33,198 nt of DNA from Candidatus Gallacutalibacter stercoravium (GTDB lineage: Bacteria > Bacillota > Clostridia > Oscillospirales > Acutalibacteraceae). Below the pieces are notes generated by a model. It worked only from the letters and a program-made list of their open reading frames with translations, was not told the origin of the DNA and searched no databases. The position numbers and the translations under genes are program-made. Shown piece by piece: positions 31,415 through 33,198 of this stretch. The first letter of the stretch is position 1, and each line of letters opens with the position of its first letter. Location of the stretch: assembly GCA_018716975.1 (NCBI GenBank), contig DVJE01000039.1, positions 1-33,198 of the forward strand, in the 5' to 3' direction.

Positions 31415-32806
31415 TTACAGCAGCGCCTCTTCGGGTAGATAACGGATTAAACCTTGGGCCTGCCCCACAGAAGAGAAGTGCCCGCAGGCGGCCAAGGCCC
31501 ACAACGCCGCACCGAAAGAGGCTTCCTCCCGGTGGGCGGGAACCCGCAAAGGTAGCTCGAATTTTTGCACAGCGATACGCCGCAGCGCCCGGTTTTCGCG
31601 CACGCCGTTGCCCGAACCCACTAAACAGCTGGGAGCGGCAGGCAGTTGCTGTTGCATAAGGAGAAAAAAGTCGTAAAGCTCCTGCACAATCCCCTCTAAG
31701 GTGCCGGCAATAAAGTGGGCGGGTGTAAAGTTTTGGGCGCACAACCCTTGAATAGAACCCCGGGCGGAGGGATCCTCCCGCGTGCCCTGAAAGGTGGTGG
31801 CTATGCGCAACGGGTTGGTTAAAGGCTGGGCATTTTGCAGGCAGTGCTCCATGGCGTCATACAGGCGGGGCGGTTGCTCTATTCCGGCCATAGTGGCCAC
31901 GCTGCGGAAGAATCCCTCTAGCATGGCGTAAGCCCGCCCGCCGCACAGCGACGAGCCCACCAGCAGGTCGCGCCCTTGCAGGCAGGGGCGGCGCTCTAAG
32001 CCGGGCCGGCTGCATTCCGGCTGGCCGGCGGACACGCTGACGGAAATCTGGCTGCCGGTGCCCACATTGAGCAACACGCCGCCGGTATCCCGCACTGAAC
32101 CCAAAAAGCTGGCCTGGTTATCTCCCAGCGCGGCACACACAACTGCGCCTTGCTGCGTACGGCCCACAATGGTGGGATTCTCAACAACCTGCGGGAACAA
32201 TGCGGCGTTTATCCCTGCGCGCTCCAAGGCAGCGCGGTCAAAGTCTTGTTTCTCACGGCTGAATACTCCCATCGAAGCGGCGTTAGAAGCGGTGAGAACC
32301 GGCTTTTGCCCGCCGCACAGCGCCAGTGCAATATAGTCGCCAATGGTGCACAGCGCCGCAGCCTCCTTTGGCACGGCGTTGTTTTGCACCGCCCAGTAGT
32401 GGGTAACAGCCCCGTAGCCGGTGGCCAGAGGGCAGCCCGTGATGCGGCTGAGCCGTTGAGCGTAGGTTTCTCCCTCCCCGGCGGACAAATCGCCCCGGCC
32501 GTCTTGCCAAGTGTACAAGGGGCTCAAGGGTTGGCCGCAGCTGTTTAAATACAGCGCCCCGTGCATCTGGCCGGTGATGCCGATACAGGCGGGCTGTTCC
32601 CCGCCTGCCGCCTGCTCAAGAGCGCGGGTGCAAATTTGTAAAATCCTGCCGGGATCCTGTAAACGTTCCCAAGGCTGCCCGCCGGTGAGGAAGCTATCGT
32701 TTTCTAAAGTAACGCTGGATACCACTTCTCCGCTTTGTGCATCCAGTAGCACCGCACAAACCGATGTGGTGCCAATATCCAACCCAATGGCCGTAACCGC
32801 TTTCAT
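31415..32806 (-). CDS. FGGY-family carbohydrate kinase (sedoheptulokinase/xylulokinase-like)
   Basis: 463 residues. The frame is open further upstream, but ATG 32806 is chosen because AAAGGAG lies about 10 bases before it and the protein then begins MKAVTAIGLDIGTTSVCAVLL, the phosphate-1 motif of the FGGY/ASKHA fold. IGITGQMHGALYLN and TWQDGRGD match the sugar-binding segments of xylulokinase and, more closely, sedoheptulokinase-like proteins. GVLLNVGTGSQISVSV is the phosphate-2 region and SCLVGSGNGVRENRALRRI the adenosine motif. It phosphorylates a sugar with ATP in the cytoplasm; the sugar cannot be named with certainty. It stands alone, convergent with the ABC operon, with its own promoter and no transporter or aldolase gene beside it. 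Confidence 0.88.
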   Translation of the reverse strand: MKAVTAIGLDIGTTSVCAVLLDAQSGEVVSSVTLENDSFLTGGQPWERLQDPGRILQICTRALEQAAGGEQPACIGITGQMHGALYLNSCGQPLSPLYTWQDGRGDLSAGEGETYAQRLSRITGCPLATGYGAVTHYWAVQNNAVPKEAAALCTIGDYIALALCGGQKPVLTASNAASMGVFSREKQDFDRAALERAGINAALFPQVVENPTIVGRTQQGAVVCAALGDNQASFLGSVRDTGGVLLNVGTGSQISVSVSAGQPECSRPGLERRPCLQGRDLLVGSSLCGGRAYAMLEGFFRSVATMAGIEQPPRLYDAMEHCLQNAQPLTNPLRIATTFQGTREDPSARGSIQGLCAQNFTPAHFIAGTLEGIVQELYDFFLLMQQQLPAAPSCLVGSGNGVRENRALRRIAVQKFELPLRVPAHREEASFGAALWALAACGHFSSVGQAQGLIRYLPEEALL

Positions 32807-32932
32807 TGTGTGCACTCCTTTCTCTTTTTGCCCCCGTTGCCCGTTTTGCCGGTGCTGCAAGTTTCGCAAGCCGAACGGCTCAGGCAATTTTGCGGGCCGC
32901 CTGTGATACATCTAAACCGGGCCGGCTGGGTG

Positions 32933-32944
32933 CCGGTTAACCGG
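32933..32944. promoter_or_regulatory. 12-bp palindrome in the sugar-kinase leader
   Basis: CCGGTTAACCGG is a perfect palindrome between the kinase promoter (33005-33032) and its start (32806). It is flanked by further CCGG-containing arms (AAACCGG at about 32914 and CCGGTGTTT at 32941-32949). A LacI-type or other dimeric repressor could bind here; this is inference. Confidence 0.4.
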
Positions 32945-33004
32945 TGTTTCCCTTTTCTTCTTTCTGCTGCTTCTGGTGTTTTGAAATGGATAATTTATGC
33001 TATA

Positions 33005-33032
33005 ATCATAACCGAGAAAACCGATAAGTCAA
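33005..33032 (-). promoter_or_regulatory. candidate sigma-A promoter of the sugar kinase
   Basis: On the minus strand TTGACT (33032-33027), 16-base spacer, TATGAT (33010-33005). The leader would be about 190 bases long and contains the palindrome at 32933-32944. Confidence 0.65.
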
Positions 33033-33198
33033 GCGCCCCTGTGGCGTGTCGACATTTGCCGTATAAAGAAAGATTAACTATTAAAAGTCAATCCTCAAAA
33101 TGAATGGTAGTGGTGAAAAAGAGATGGCTCAAAAAGGTATAGCAAAGCTGAGGTCTTGTCAGGCCCCTGCTGGCTATTCAGGTAGTTGTACTTAAGCT
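33033..33198. other. right edge with no supported gene
   Basis: A plus-strand frame of 31 codons (ATG 33100 or 33124 to TAA 33193-33195) ends ...GYSGSCT and contains two cysteines. It has only a weak ribosome binding site (GGTGAAAAAGAG before ATG 33124). I do not call it a gene. Confidence 0.4.

Noticed and set aside
33100-33195. 31-codon ORF with two cysteines at the right edge as a signalling peptide or bacteriocin
   Set aside because: The ribosome binding site is weak, there is no leader-like or modification gene nearby, and the window ends there.

Overview
The window looks like a chromosomal segment of a low-to-mid GC Gram-positive anaerobe of the class Clostridia (an Oscillospirales-like gut bacterium is my best guess, with modest certainty). 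The reasons are strong AGGAGG-type ribosome binding sites, frequent GTG/TTG starts, a CIRCE/HrcA heat-shock operator, an iron-hydrogenase-regulator-like small protein, a DtxR-type regulator, CxxCxxC flavoproteins, a membrane-anchored GH18/LysM protein and a very large signal-peptide surface protein with a sortase-like tail. No rRNA, tRNA, CRISPR array, IS element or phage module was seen.

Layout. (1) Positions 1-5705 are the end of a surface-polysaccharide operon: the tail of a polytopic membrane protein (perhaps the polymerase), a putative glycosyltransferase, a Wzx-type flippase, a fused CMP-nonulosonate synthetase/PseG-like protein and a NeuB/PseI/SpsE-type synthase, closed by a strong hairpin. 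Together they suggest a glycan containing a sialic-acid-like nonulosonic acid; SpsE/SpsF/SpsG-type spore coat synthesis is the main alternative. (2) 5.7-8.1 kb holds a frameshifted membrane acyltransferase, a small lipoprotein and a GNAT acetyltransferase. (3) 8.2-9.9 kb on the minus strand holds a small membrane protein, a start-less second half that may be a decayed gene, and an Hsp20 gene with a consensus promoter overlapped by CIRCE. (4) 10.1-11.2 kb is an overlapping pair of flavodoxin-fold genes. (5) 11.2-19.7 kb is a cell-surface block: a GH18-SH3-LysM-LysM protein (minus), and on the plus strand a PrsA/SurA-like foldase candidate followed by a 1602-residue multidomain protein (beta-helix, InlB-type repeats, two F5/8C domains, three nearly identical Ig-like repeats, anchor). 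(6) 20.1-24.1 kb holds a TM1266-like small regulator, a Cache hybrid histidine kinase, a DtxR-type regulator and a short overlapping ORF. (7) 24.4-26.7 kb holds a LacA/Maa-type acetyltransferase, a GNAT protein and an AraC/GyrI-type regulator. (8) 27.0-31.2 kb is a MarR-regulated heterodimeric ABC exporter. (9) 31.4-33.0 kb is a convergent FGGY sugar kinase with its own promoter and a 12-bp palindrome in the leader.

Most units are short, separate operons, several with clear terminators and sigma-A promoters. The first 1.3 kb is visibly more AT-rich than the rest, as is usual for exchanged polysaccharide genes. I found no clear wholly new system. The most unusual points are the CMP-synthetase/PseG fusion, the two interrupted genes, the complementary flavodoxin pair and the homogenised repeats in the two large surface proteins.
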